A stretch of DNA of 64,000 nucleotides from Osedax fenrisi (Eukaryota; Annelida; Polychaeta; Sabellida; Siboglinidae): assembly GCA_964019155.1 (NCBI GenBank), contig OZ025240.1, positions 43,710,746-43,774,745 on the forward strand, written 5' to 3'. The notes beneath the pieces were generated by a model. That model ran no database searches. It was not told the origin of the DNA and saw nothing but the letters and a program-made list of their open reading frames with translations. This document shows, one piece after another, positions 53,411 to 64,000 of the stretch. A program made the translations under genes and the position numbers. Position 1 is the first letter of the stretch, and every line of letters begins with the position of its first letter.

Positions 53411-54141
53411 TTATATGGATTTAATATGAATTTTAAAATATATGCATATGTCCGTATATGTAAGTGACTGAACTAAAATTATCTTAAAATATATGTTATG
53501 CAGTGATTACTCCTAGAAATTACTAAATGTTACGAATTTAGTGTACATTTATTGAAAATTAAAAGTTAATATCATCATTTAATATCAAACAACTTTAATA
53601 CCAGCTGGAGGTCGAATATATGCATCATTATACTATATTCAGTATTTGCAAACCCGACTTATATTATACTAACTCTATATTAGCATATAATACGTGGCCT
53701 TACTATTCAGCAATATATTAGTATGTACCAAATAAATAAAAATTCTAAATGTATAGATTAAATATTTTCTTAGATAGAGAAATGGCAATTATTGATAGTC
53801 ACATATTAATCACAGCAGTATAAATAATACAAATATTTAATGTAATTAGGTCATGCCCTAATTATAGGATGTTGAATATAGAGCATTTAATTAATGCTGA
53901 TCTGTTCATATCTTAATGAGACAGCTAATTTTAAATATAGAAATATAATAATGTATATCTAAATTTATAATATATATTTATATATATATACCTAATGACA
54001 GTAATTTAATATAATATACATAAATAATAAATCTTATATGATTATAAATATAAATAAATTAACTATAGTATATATACAGAAGTAAAATCTTATAAATTAT
54101 TATTTATTATCTATAATTATTTTTATATAAAATATATCATG

Positions 54142-54187
<46 letters not shown>

Positions 54188-54556
54188 CGATTTAATAAAT
54201 AGACAGGCATGGTAAAATAAATAAAAAAACTATAATATAGTAGATTTATATAATAATCGAGTAATGATGTCACTTTATAAATAATACCCACGTATTATTA
54301 CAAATTTAAACTATATATGATTCTTAGAAATATACCAATATTAATAATACAAAGATAAATATAATAGGATAATACCAAAGATTTGTAAATGTAATACTTA
54401 GAAAAATCTTTGATAATACAATAATATAACTAATTTTCTATACTTATAATAAATATATAGTAAATATAAAAAATATACATACTTTATATAACCTACCTAT
54501 TACATATTTAAAACATCAGATATATTTAACATAACCAATAAATATATTGTTATGTA
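52201..54556. other. AT-rich non-coding stretch
   Basis: Several TA tracts (52,195-52,210; 52,302-52,337; 53,165-53,195; 53,378-53,404; 54,150-54,184). An 11-bp stem, acctcctataa/ttataggaggt, with a six-base loop is at 53,102-53,129. No gene is supported. Confidence 0.6.
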
Positions 54557-55230
54557 GGGGAAAGTAACCGAATACGGACTACAAAAAATTGTAATGAATA
54601 AAATATTCATAATTATATAAATATTCTAAAATGTATTTTTTATTTTTTAATTATTCAAAATATTGCTGATATATCCAATAAACTGATTTTTTTATTACGT
54701 TTTTAAATTTATGAAAAAAAATGTCTACTTAAAAACTTCTCAAGAATATAAAAATATATCGATATAAAATATAACAATATATTATTAAAAAAGAAAGCAT
54801 TCTAAAATTAGATATATAATTTCTATATTTGTTATCAAATATTCATTAAGTTATAATCATATATCTAGAGTTCATTAATACGACAACAAAAAGTTAGTTA
54901 AGTTTAAGTTCCTAATACGGACACTCTAGCTATCTTAATACGGACATCCTATAACCAATCAGCCCGCAGCGTATGGACTATTCTGATTTTCATAAAAATC
55001 GCTTGTGTTATAATATTAAAACCACCAATAAAGCTAAATCTAAAAGTTGTATTATTTAGATACTTAAAGTATATTATTGATTAAAAAAATAATAAAAATA
55101 AATAAATTATTAACTAAATTAGAATAAATTGTTCATAAAATTAATTATAAATAATGTTATTGTAATTTGTCTTATTAATTCATATAGTGTATCTAGTGTA
55201 TATAGGGTGTCCGTATTATAACACAGGGTG
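54557..55230 (+). mobile_element. Family T element, copy 2 (3'-truncated)
   Basis: It begins TA/GGGGAAAGTAACCGAATACG and follows copy 1 closely (cattgtaatgaataaaatattc, aaccaatcagc.cgcagcgtatg, tttagatactt). It stops matching at acacagggtg (55,230), so about 200 bases and the right terminal repeat are lost. It preserves the uninterrupted ttaagtatc site that is occupied in copy 3. Confidence 0.85.
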
Positions 55231-56201
55231 TACCTTAAATTGTGTTCATAAATACCTGTAAGTGTACTATACCTGTAAGTGTATATTTTGTATTGCCATG
55301 GCAATAGAAAATATAAAAATAAAACATATATTAAAAAAACGTCAATAATAAACTATTTATCAATGAAGACTTAATTAAACAGAGAAGTAAGTTAATAGGA
55401 TATATACATTACATTACAAATAAACATTAAAAATATATTATATAATATATAGGATATTATTGTATAATGGTAATATGTATTGTTCTAAAAATATTATTCA
55501 GGATAAAATAATACTTTAAATTTTTCGTAATATAAATAAATGTATTATTTCAATATATATTAAGTCGTTAAAAATATGGTCAATTAATAGATAATATATC
55601 CTATAATGGATTTAATATAAGATATTTTTAGTCATTTTATAAATAAGCAACTTATACTATGCGATTAGTTTAACATGGATTTACTTGATGATAATATAAA
55701 TATAAATATTATTTAAATACTCTTTAATAGAATAATTTATTAATAATTAATCTATTAATAGTCCAACTCGTTAACAGAAAAAACTGCTCAATTAATTGAT
55801 AATATATTCTATAATGTATATTGATCTAAGATATATTTAGGTATCTTAAAATATAATGTAGGGTTGTTTTAAGTTCCAGGCATCTCAAAAGTGCATATCT
55901 ATCCGACACGATATTTATTAATAAATGCTATATATAATAAATGCACATATAAACGAATATTATAGATATTTGAGCAGTGAAATTTAAATGAAAATGCATA
56001 AATATGTGATATATTTTATTTATTATAGGTTTTAAAACAATTTATGAATTTTCATATGATTCAACTTTATATGGTGTTTATTTTAAAGATAGATAATTAA
56101 TATTAAAAGCATATTTATAAATTATAGATGCACATTTTATATCATAAATATTGTATATTAAACTTGTTATCATAATTATGATACAAAATTCAGCTGTTTA
56201 T
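55231..56201. other. AT-rich spacer, no gene
   Basis: A weak direct repeat (gataatatatcctataatgg at 55,593 and gataatatattctataatgt at 55,799) is visible. No coding signal. Confidence 0.45.
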
Positions 56202-56423
56202 TTAAAGGGGGTATCCCACTACCAGTATTATCAGAAATAATGTCAGGAAATTCTTGCAAGAAAGCGATTTTCTAGCAAGTTGTAGTATGATCATTTAAAA
56301 TATATTTTCCTGTACAGGACCGAATAGAGATCAACAAATGCATCACAGATATAACCGACAACATAGAACAACCATACCACATCTCCAAGGTTATCACCAT
56401 ATATACACACACATATATATACT

Positions 56424-56490
56424 GCCTGTGTGGCTCAGTAGGCTAAGGCGTCAGACACACAAGCAGTAGCACGCGGGTTCGATACCACTA
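56424..56490 (+). other. tRNA-like sequence with A and B boxes (SINE head or degraded tRNA)
   Basis: An A box, tggctcagtagg, at 56,431 and a B box, ggttcgatacc, at 56,476 are 45 bases apart, as in a tRNA without a long variable arm. The D stem can form, but the acceptor, anticodon and T stems do not pair properly. The RNA polymerase III promoter signature is good and the cloverleaf poor, so a tRNA-derived SINE head is more likely than a working tRNA. Confidence 0.55.
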
Positions 56491-56689
56491 ACATTTAAAT
56501 AAGTCTTAAAATAATATTTAGAAGTGATCTTATATAAATGTTTATAAATAAATGATCGGCGCTCGCTAAAACCATGGATGCCTTAACTTGAGAGCGGCTT
56601 CGAGGGACATTAGAGCCATATATGGTTATAAGTGAAAACTTCAAATATTGTTCCAAAAAAAAATCAAACACATTACATGCAGAATTTGG

Positions 56690-56945
56690 TTACCCCAATA
56701 ATCTATACTAGGGCCCCTACTATTAATTTTATATATTAATGACATCAAATTTATGTATTAACTTTATTGATACAAAATTGAGATTATATGCTGACACTTC
56801 TATTACAATAAATAATGCAAATAATAGTAAAATAAATGATAATTTAAAAATATTGTCAAACTGGTTCATTTACAATAAATTGCAACTAAATATTAGCAAA
56901 ACAAAGTTATAACTTTTAATAACTCATTTAAAGTTATTATATGTG
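56690..56945 (+). pseudogene. CR1/L2- or Jockey-type RT fragment inside element P1
   Basis: SILGPLLLILYINDI (motif B tail), a frameshift, then LRLYADTSITINNA (the YADD box with one Asp codon lost), LKILSNWFIYNKLQLNISKTK. About 80 codons of palm and thumb start are recognisable. It lies between the arms of P1, so it was either captured by the transposon or inserted into it. Confidence 0.65.
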
Positions 56946-57060
56946 TAGCAATTTGCCGGAAAATAAGAGGGTATCCCACTCAACTTGTTTGAAAATCGCT
57001 TTCTAGAAAAATTTCCAGATATTATTTCCGTAAATACTGCTTGTGGGATACCCCCCTTAA

Positions 57061-57636
57061 CATATAATTTAAACATGTAGTACTGGGATATCGTCATGCT
57101 TAAATATTAATTTTTTTATATATATTTGTATTATAACATATTCAGGTTTATTTATATTTTATTTGTATTGTAGCACAATTTCAACGACAAAAATATACAA
57201 TACAAATGCTATAAAATAGTGTTTTATATGTGTATATAAAAATATGCAATGTTAAGTTTTTTAATTACTAGTATCTTTGTATACTTAATCACGTGATATT
57301 TTATGTTAATATAAATATCGTATGTTATTAAAATGTTAATAAAAAGTAGTCTAAAAACCTAATGTTATTATTCAATATATATTATCTGATAGAACTTTCT
57401 ACTAATATATAAAAGGACTAGGTCGATCTACCTAGAATAAGCTCAGACAAACATAACACAAAAAATGAAATATGATAATATTCACAAATTATAATATTTA
57501 TTTGAATATTTATGATATATTGTAATATATTACACTACTATTTATATCAGCAAATATGGATATGTATAGCTGTCATAAATGGGTCACGTAACATTAGAAT
57601 CATATGATATATACAACCAATCAAAAAAATATGCAT
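57061..57636. other. AT-rich spacer, no gene
   Basis: No coding signal or repeat landmark recognised. Confidence 0.5.
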
Positions 57637-57638
57637 TA

Positions 57639-59092
57639 GGGGAAAGTAACATAATACGAACACTTTAACAATAAATGGTCTTAACATTTTATGACTCATT
57701 ATTTTTATTCAAAAATTACAATATATTAATATTATATGATTATAGGTATTATTTTGAATATAAAATTGTATTTAATCTTTTAATAACATTGATAACGGGG
57801 GTGTCCATATTACGTACCCATGTCCGAATACGGACACCCTGTGTTATAATACGGACATCCTATATACCACTAGATAACATATATATTATTGATGAATCAA
57901 TCAGAAAAATTACAATTACATTATTTATAATTAATTTTATGAAAAATTTATTCTAATTTAATTAGTTAATAATTTATTTATTTTTTAAATTAATAACACA
58001 ATTTAAGGGGATGTCACACCTTGTATTGGTGAAAATATTTTGTTATTTAAAATTTTTTATTTCAGAATACTATTCTATGATTTGTTTTTTAATATCTGTA
58101 AACAAATTATTCATGAAAACAGTCAAGAAATAACATGAAAAGTGGTTTATATATTCATTATATATGATATATAATGTATTCATATATATTCAAATGCAGT
58201 TTTCTCAGAATAATTATTTAACGCTAGGTATGTGTATATAAATGTAGGTAGCACAACAACTATTATATGTATTCTACCAATTTGTATTGTATTATATAAA
58301 TAACATATATATGAATACTATTACACGAGTAATTTTCTAAATTTGTATGTTTATAATTGCAAAAAATAACAATTTCTATAGAAATTCCGTAAATTAAAAA
58401 ATTAAAATGTGTGCATATATATATATATATTATAAAAAATCGTCCTATAATATAATTTGTATACATTTAATGAATAGAATATAAAAAATTAGCTCAATTC
58501 AATATAATTCTGCGCGCCTAGTTGTGTGTAGACCCATTATTTGCTATCTCTATATATAGGGAGGCGGTCGTCGTGTGACATCCCCTTAAGTATCTAAATA
58601 ATACAAATTTTAGATTTAGCTTTATTGGTGATATTAATATTATAACGCACGCGATTTTTATGAAAATCAGAATAGTTCATATGTTGCGCGCTGATTGGTT
58701 ATAGGGTATCCGTATTAGAGACTTATCTGACCTCTAGATATATGCTTATAACTTAATGAATATTATATATCAAATATACAAATTATATACATTGTATATC
58801 ATTTTTAGAATGATTTATTTATTAATAATATATGTTATATCGATACATTTGTATATTATTGAGAAGGTTTTAAGTTGGTATTTTTTTCATAAATTTATAA
58901 ACGTAATAAAAAAATCAGTTTATTGGATATATTTGCAATATTTTGAATAATTAAAAAATAACAAATAATTTTTTAGACTATTTATATAATTATGAATATA
59001 TTATTCATTAAACATTTTTTATAGGATTTATAGTTTCTGAGATACTGAGAGTGTCCATATTAGGACACTGTCCGTATACGGTTACTTTCCCC
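57639..59092 (-). mobile_element. Family T element, copy 3, inverted and interrupted
   Basis: Ends GGGGAAAGTAACATAATACG (57,639) and, in reverse, GGGGAAAGTAACCGTATACG (59,092), with TA at 57,637-57,638 and 59,093-59,094. It is 1,454 bp long; subtracting the 579-bp insert and its 4-bp duplication leaves 871 bp, matching the 872 bp of copy 1. Its orientation is opposite to copies 1 and 2. Confidence 0.88.
58007..58585. mobile_element. 579-bp TTAA-flanked element (family P2) nested in family T copy 3
   Basis: The ends are GGGGATGTCACAC on both sides in inverted orientation, with TTAA at 58,003-58,006 and 58,586-58,589. The uninterrupted site in copy 2 of family T has a single TTAA, which proves the duplication. 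The inverted repeats are short (13 bp). The right subterminal region is GC-rich (gcgcgcctag, ggaggcggtcgtcg). It is non-coding. Confidence 0.88.
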
Positions 59093-59094
59093 TA

Positions 59095-59166
59095 TAAATA
59101 TTATTTATTCTTTATTATTAGTTATAATTTGTATATGTTAACACATATCCATTAATATATATCCAT

Positions 59167-59242
<76 letters not shown>

Positions 59243-60599
59243 ATTGATTGATTGATTATAAAAAGAAATTTTAGAAAAGAAAGTAGAAAGTTTATTTAAA
59301 CACTTAAATAAATCATAAATGATTTCTCAAAAGTGTATATATAGAATACAAATAATAGATTAGGTAAACAAATAAATACCATTAATAATAATAAAATAAA
59401 ATAGAATAAACAGATCTATACCAATATATATATATATATATATATATTACTCTAATGATATAAATATACATAAACTTATATTATTTATTTGTTATATATG
59501 AAATTGAGTGGAATATGATAAACAAATAAATATTAAAAAATATTAAAAAAATATTTTAAAAAATAATGATAAACTTTAGACTTTAGACTTAATTTTCTCA
59601 GAATGATTATGTTCATATACATGGTGTTATAAACATGCTAATTTATTTTTCAATATTTTTCAATATTAGTAATTTATTTTCCTACCTTATTTTCGTATTA
59701 TTCTTATACTAGATATTATGTATACCTATAAATAATCATATCAGTATTATATATATAAATACTTATTTACTATACATATATATCGTTATACATCATTTTT
59801 TATATAATTTTCTTAATAAAAATAACGTTTATTTCAATCATAAATTACTTATGCATATATACTAGATATCAATAAACCATAAAATAATATATTATTGCAT
59901 ATATATTTAGTATATAATGGGGATTTTTTGTTGGTAATATTCCAAATATTGTAGCCAAATATTATACGATACGTGCCAGGCACGTCGTGCCTCTATCTAT
60001 CTCCTATATGTTACAGTTATACGAACGACATTACGCTAACATGGCGATCTCTCATTAAAATAAAATTATTTAAAATTTAAATCAACAACTAAAATTAAAT
60101 TATATAAATATATAAATTAAACTTAATAATAATTAATTATATTATAATAAATTAATAGAATAACGTTTTTTTATAATTTTCTGCATTATTAATAATCCTC
60201 GTTTATTTATTCTTAAATTAACCGAACTATGTGTCAAAATTATATAATATGAGGAAGTTTACGATTTATAACATCATTTATTTATATTTTATAAATAGCG
60301 GACTCTAAAATAAATTTTGAAAACGCTCTCGAATTATCACTGAATTCGAATATAGATGAGTCAGTTAATTTATAAATGTTGATATATATATTATTATTTA
60401 ATATATATTAAACATGTTATTAATATATGTATATATATATATGCATTTCTTATATATTATTTTTATTTTGAAATTTAATTTAATTTTAAATTAAAAATTA
60501 ATATAATTAATTAAACATAACAGTATAACATTTAACCTTCGAAATAACTATTTCTATTAGTAGATAGTACTACTACTTAGCAATGGGTAATTAATATTA
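59095..60599. other. AT-rich non-coding stretch
   Basis: It has one of the longest TA tracts (59,169-59,241), followed by four ttga/tgat repeats. A GC-richer patch near 59,970-60,050 contains a small hairpin, aggcacgtcgtgcct. No gene is supported. Confidence 0.6.
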
Positions 60600-61760
60600 C
60601 AGATTGTATACAGCTTTGAACAGATAAGTTTTTAAGGATTTTTTGAATTAACTAGTGGTTTTAGTTATTTTCAAGATGTTAAGTAGATGATTCCACAGTA
60701 TTGAGTCTGCAGCGTAGAAAGATCTATAACCATAATGTGAATTATTATGGTGTGTAACTAGTTGCAATGTATGTTTTTCATGAATGATTTTATCATGATG
60801 TTTTAATGTAATAATATTGCATAGATAGTCAGGATAGTTCCAATGGAGAGCTGTATATGTGGTTAATAATAATGCGTAGATATATTTAACCTAAAGCTAA
60901 TGTAATTCCTTTATTCCTGAAGTAACATATTCATGTGAGTGTTTTGGCATATTGAAGATAATACGCATTGCTCTTCTTTGTAATTTCATAAGTTTGCCTA
61001 GGTGTTATTCTGGAAGTTCAACTAATAGTAAGTTATAGTAATCAAGGTTTGATAGTACAAGGCTTATAACTAGCGCTTCATAGGCTTTTTTCGTAATATA
61101 TTATCTTATCTGTATGATGTTGTTAGGGCGAGAAATTAGAATTCTTGAACATTTTATCAAAATGGGTTTTATAATTCATATTTGAGTCTATGATAAAACC
61201 TGTATTACAATTTAGATTAGTATTATATAGTGTTATCGTTATTATTTTAGTAGAGTTGATATGGTTATCTATTAACAGCGATTTTGTTTTATTCATGTGT
61301 ATACTCAATGAGTTAGATTAGTACCATTGTTTTATCTCATTCAGTACATTTTTCAGTTTATTTATAACCGATGGTAATTTTTCGATGCAATCAGTTTCCA
61401 TATAAAGTTGCAAGTCATCCGCGTACATATGATATTTAATATTATGTTATAATACAATATCATGAATTCCTATACATATTAAAGATAATATATCTATTAA
61501 AGATAATAGGTCCAATGACTGAACCTTGTGGGATTCCATATTTCAACTGGCATGTTTTTGATAGGGTGTTATTTATTTTCACTTTAAATGTTCTATCATT
61601 AAGAAAAGATAAAAACCATTTCAAAGCAATTCCGGTAATACCTATCCTTTCTAGTCGACGAATTATCAGTGTATGGTGTAGAGTATCAAATGCAGATGAG
61701 AGGTATATTAGTGTGAGTATGGTAATCCGCTTGTTATCCATGTTGTTATCCTATATGTAA
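60600..61760 (-). pseudogene. L2/CR1-like reverse transcriptase relic
   Basis: Read on the minus strand from 61,741: LIYLSSAFDTLHHTLIIRRL (motif A), KWFLSFLNDRTFKVKI, KYGIPQGSVIGPIIFNRYI (motif B). After a frameshift comes YHMYADDLQLYMETD with an intact YADD at 61,414-61,425. The thumb (MSIHMNKTKSLLI) and C-terminus continue to about 60,600 with LSNLDYYNLLLVELPE, KLQRRAMRIIF and YGYRSFYAADSILWNHL. The order and the final block are typical of the L2/CR1 group. The endonuclease and start of RT are missing and there are several frameshifts. It belongs to a different family from the element at 41 kb. Confidence 0.85.
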
Positions 61761-61974
61761 AATTTGTGGTCGTTTGTTATGATTGTTAAAGTGGTTTCAG
61801 TGTTGACTTATGTGCTATGGTGCACTTTGTAAGGGGTTTAGTTTATTATGATATGTGAGGAATTCACACTTTATGAATAACTAGCCATACCCGACCAGGC
61901 GTTGATCGGTTTTTGATTATTTTTCTATATATTATTTATTAATTATAGCTCTTCCTGATTATGCATTGCTTGCC
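61761..61974. other. Spacer upstream (in element sense) of the L2-like relic
   Basis: No coding signal. At 61,891 the phrase cgaccaggcgttgatcgg precedes tttttgattattttt; a diverged second copy, cgacttggagttgctcgg, is at 62,096. Confidence 0.45.
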
Positions 61975-62450
61975 GTACTAGAAAAATATTTAATGGCAAA
62001 ATATTTCAAAAAATATATTAAAAAATACAACACATATTTCAAATATTTCAAATATGTTTTTTTTAAATGTTGAAAACCAAAACCCAAACAGTACACGACT
62101 TGGAGTTGCTCGGTTTTTGATTATTTTAACAACATTTTCTAAAAATATTTACAAAAAATATAATATTTTTATAATTAGTATATCTTAAAATAATAATAAA
62201 TCAACAATTAGTTGAAAAATATAAAAAAATATTTCAAATAATATTTTTTAAAATACAAAAATATTACAAAATATATTTCAAAAAAATACTTTAAAATGTT
62301 TCATAAAAATTTCAAAATAATTTCAAAATAATTTTAAAAAATATTTCAAAAAATGTCCAAAAAATATTTAACTAATGTTTCAAAAAAGATTTTACATGAT
62401 ACAAAATCATTTTAATTGCAAAAAGTCAATTTTTCTGGTTACGCGGTACG
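61975..62450 (+). repeat. Degenerate AAATATTTC repeat, copy 2
   Basis: Iterated words such as aaaaatatttcaaaa fill this stretch, which ends in catgatacaaaatcatttta and aaaaagtcaatttttctgg. It is the inverted counterpart of 45,752-45,965. Non-coding. Confidence 0.55.
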
Positions 62451-62529
62451 AAATTCAAAAAAAATACCAGACCAAGACCATACAAGTGAAAATGTATTAA
62501 GAGCGGATACCAAATGTTCACACACACAT

Positions 62530-62578
<49 letters not shown>

Positions 62579-62644
62579 TAGACTTTTTTTTATATAGTAG
62601 ATATTCATATTCTATTTTTTTTCTTTGTATAAATATAATATATA

Positions 62645-62679
<35 letters not shown>

Positions 62680-62975
62680 ATCATAAAAAATAAAACATAA
62701 AACTTGTATAAGACACATTTCAATATATGAATACACATTTTCGTTTTTTTTAAATACATATATATTTTATAAATATACATAATGTAGGGCATGTGGTGCA
62801 ATATTATTTATAATTAATGGATCTTAAAAGGATGTATATCTTAATTTATCATCGTTTATCATTATTTATTATAATAGATATAGAAAATCATAAAATAAAA
62901 AATGATAATTAAATTAAAAACAAAATCACAATATTGATATCATATAATCTAAATAATATATTAAATTATAAAAAA
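62451..62975. repeat. AT-rich spacer with (CA)n and (TA)n runs
   Basis: A (ca)n stretch at 62,519-62,541 runs into (ta)n to about 62,572, and another TA run is at 62,649-62,676. No gene. Confidence 0.6.
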
Positions 62976-63104
62976 TAGTCTTGAAGAAACATACTGGTAT
63001 TAATTAATGTCAACTTGACATTATCAAGTGATTTAAATGATTATAATTAGTTATTTTTAAATATGTTATCAAAGTATACGAAATATATTATATTGATAAC
63101 ATAT

Positions 63105-64000
63105 ATTATCTGGATGGGATGAAAGGACTCCACCAAATAAAAATAACAATATATATATTAGTCTAATAAAATGCATAAATAAATAAAATAAATTGTATAG
63201 AAATATTTAAAAAAACAAAACTACAGACACATTTATTTATTATAAAAAATATAAAAATATATTGACAACTTTATTACGAAAATCTGAATATTTGTTTTAT
63301 TCTTCAAAATTAACAAATAACCATAATAACAAAAATACATGGGCTATTATAAATAAAGTTATAAATAAAAAAAAAATATTCATTACATAATCCAACTTCC
63401 ATAGAATGTAACGACTATTTTAGTAGTATTGGACCGAATATGGCTAAATAAATAATTAATGAACCTAGTAATGAATCTATATATTCAACAATGAATGAAA
63501 ATATTAAAGAATCATTGTTTTTATAACCTACGACTTTATCTGAAATACAAAAAGAAATATCAAATACAAAAATAAAATATAGGTACTGATTACCTAGTAC
63601 TGATTTCAATGACATTAATATGTTTATTATAAAAAATATAAGTAAAGAAATGTATCCTATTATTACTCATTTATTTAACCGATCTTTATCAGATGGATAT
63701 TTTCCGAATATATTAAAAAAATCTAAAATAATACCACTAGGTAAAATAATACCACCTATATAAATCAGGAGATAGCCAAAAACCAGAGAACTATAGACCT
63801 ATATCGTTACTCCCACAATTATCTAAGATATTAGACAGATTGATAAAAAATCGAATTTTGAATTTCATAAATAAACACAACATAATTAATGAGTGCCAAT
63901 ATGGTTTCAGAAATAATATTTCAACAGCAGATGCTATTTCTGAAACAATTGAGATCATAAGTAATAGATTGGAATAATTACAAAATGTGCAATTATTTCA
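63105..64000 (+). pseudogene. Second CR1/L2-like element, truncated by the window end
   Basis: It matches the linker and RT start of the element at 41-44 kb. Visible blocks: LRKSEYLFYSSKLTNN, NTWAIINKVINKKK, ECNDYFSSIGPNMAK, IIKNISKEMYPIITHLF, GYFPNILKKSKIIPL, SQKPENYRPISLLPQLSKIL, CQYGFRNNISTADAISE. The endonuclease is absent upstream. Stops and indels are frequent, including an 18-base tandem duplication at about 63,728-63,763. The RT catalytic boxes would lie beyond 64,000. Confidence 0.85.

Larger units (their letters stand above)
56206..57056. mobile_element. 851-bp TTAA-flanked inverted-repeat element (family P1)
   Basis: TTAA at 56,202-56,205 and 57,057-57,060 flank ends AGGGGGTATCCCAC and GGGGGGTATCCCAC (right end read in reverse). 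The inverted similarity continues about 75 bases into each end (agtatt, gaaataat, ggaaatt, aagcgattttc). A further copy of the terminal word, agagggtatcccact, lies at 56,966 in direct orientation. The interior carries a tRNA-like segment and an RT fragment, not a transposase. TTAA specificity is typical of piggyBac-type transposases. Confidence 0.8.

Noticed and set aside
56206..57056. Functional tRNA gene inside element P1
   Set aside because: A and B boxes are present, but the acceptor, anticodon and T stems do not pair.
281..63972. TGA as a sense (Trp) codon, suggested by TGA where Trp is expected (6,584; 37,009) and several other TGA stops
   Set aside because: The 567-codon frame at 31,582-33,285 has at least five Trp, all TGG, and no internal TGA. 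Other TGA stops sit where Arg (CGA) is expected. Ordinary decay explains them.

Overview
The window looks like nuclear DNA from a very AT-rich eukaryote, most likely an invertebrate animal. The background is estimated by eye at about 80% A+T and is full of long (TA)n runs. I found no operons, ribosome-binding sites, rRNA or confident host protein gene. Almost everything recognisable is transposable-element sequence: non-LTR elements of the I/R1, R2/NeSL, CR1/L2 and RTE types, Ty3/gypsy LTR elements, a Tnp2-like transposase and several non-autonomous DNA transposons. Non-LTR clade diversity of this kind is typical of invertebrates, but the species cannot be named from the sequence.

Layout. 1-1.4 kb: the 3' end of an I/R1-type element with a (CAA)n tail, then the C-terminal part of a nuclease-bearing reverse transcriptase. 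1.7-5.7 kb: decayed Ty3/gypsy element C with a probable LTR. 5.8-9.0 kb: Ty3/gypsy element D. 9.6-13.8 kb: a GC-richer mosaic I/R1-type element F. The block 4,906-13,821 is tandemly duplicated as 13,822-22,730 with roughly 0.5% divergence; both breakpoints lie inside unrelated transposons. 22.7-27.5 kb: the completed 3' end of the second F copy, a second short 3' end, and element G, an almost intact ORF2 of about 1,256 codons with two in-frame stops, all head to tail and joined at (CAA)n tails.

27.8-28.3 kb: a PHD-finger relic and an endonuclease relic. 28.3-29.2 kb: an 872-bp TA-flanked inverted-repeat element. 30.1-33.5 kb: an R2/NeSL-like element bounded by a perfect 44-bp direct repeat in GTAG-rich DNA. 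34-41 kb: repeat families X and Y, an ORF1-like coiled-coil relic and a decayed Tnp2-like transposase. 41.1-44.0 kb: a CR1/L2-like element. 44.8-51 kb: repeat Y again, unusual palindromes, an RTE relic and two small inverted-repeat elements. 51.7-52.2 kb: a weak candidate for a small spliced transcript. 54.5-59.1 kb: two more TA-flanked elements, one split by a TTAA-flanked element, plus a second TTAA-flanked element carrying tRNA-like and RT relics. 60.6-61.8 kb: an L2/CR1-like relic on the minus strand. 63-64 kb: a second CR1-like relic running off the end.

The genes do not form a pathway. The window is a record of nested insertion, template switching, foldback inversion and tandem duplication. 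The most noteworthy items are the nested TTAA-in-TA insertion with a paralogous empty site, the 8.9-kb tandem duplication, the 44-bp duplication around the R2-like element, the head-to-tail (CAA)n-tailed copies and the spacer inversion in a tandem repeat near 46.8 kb.
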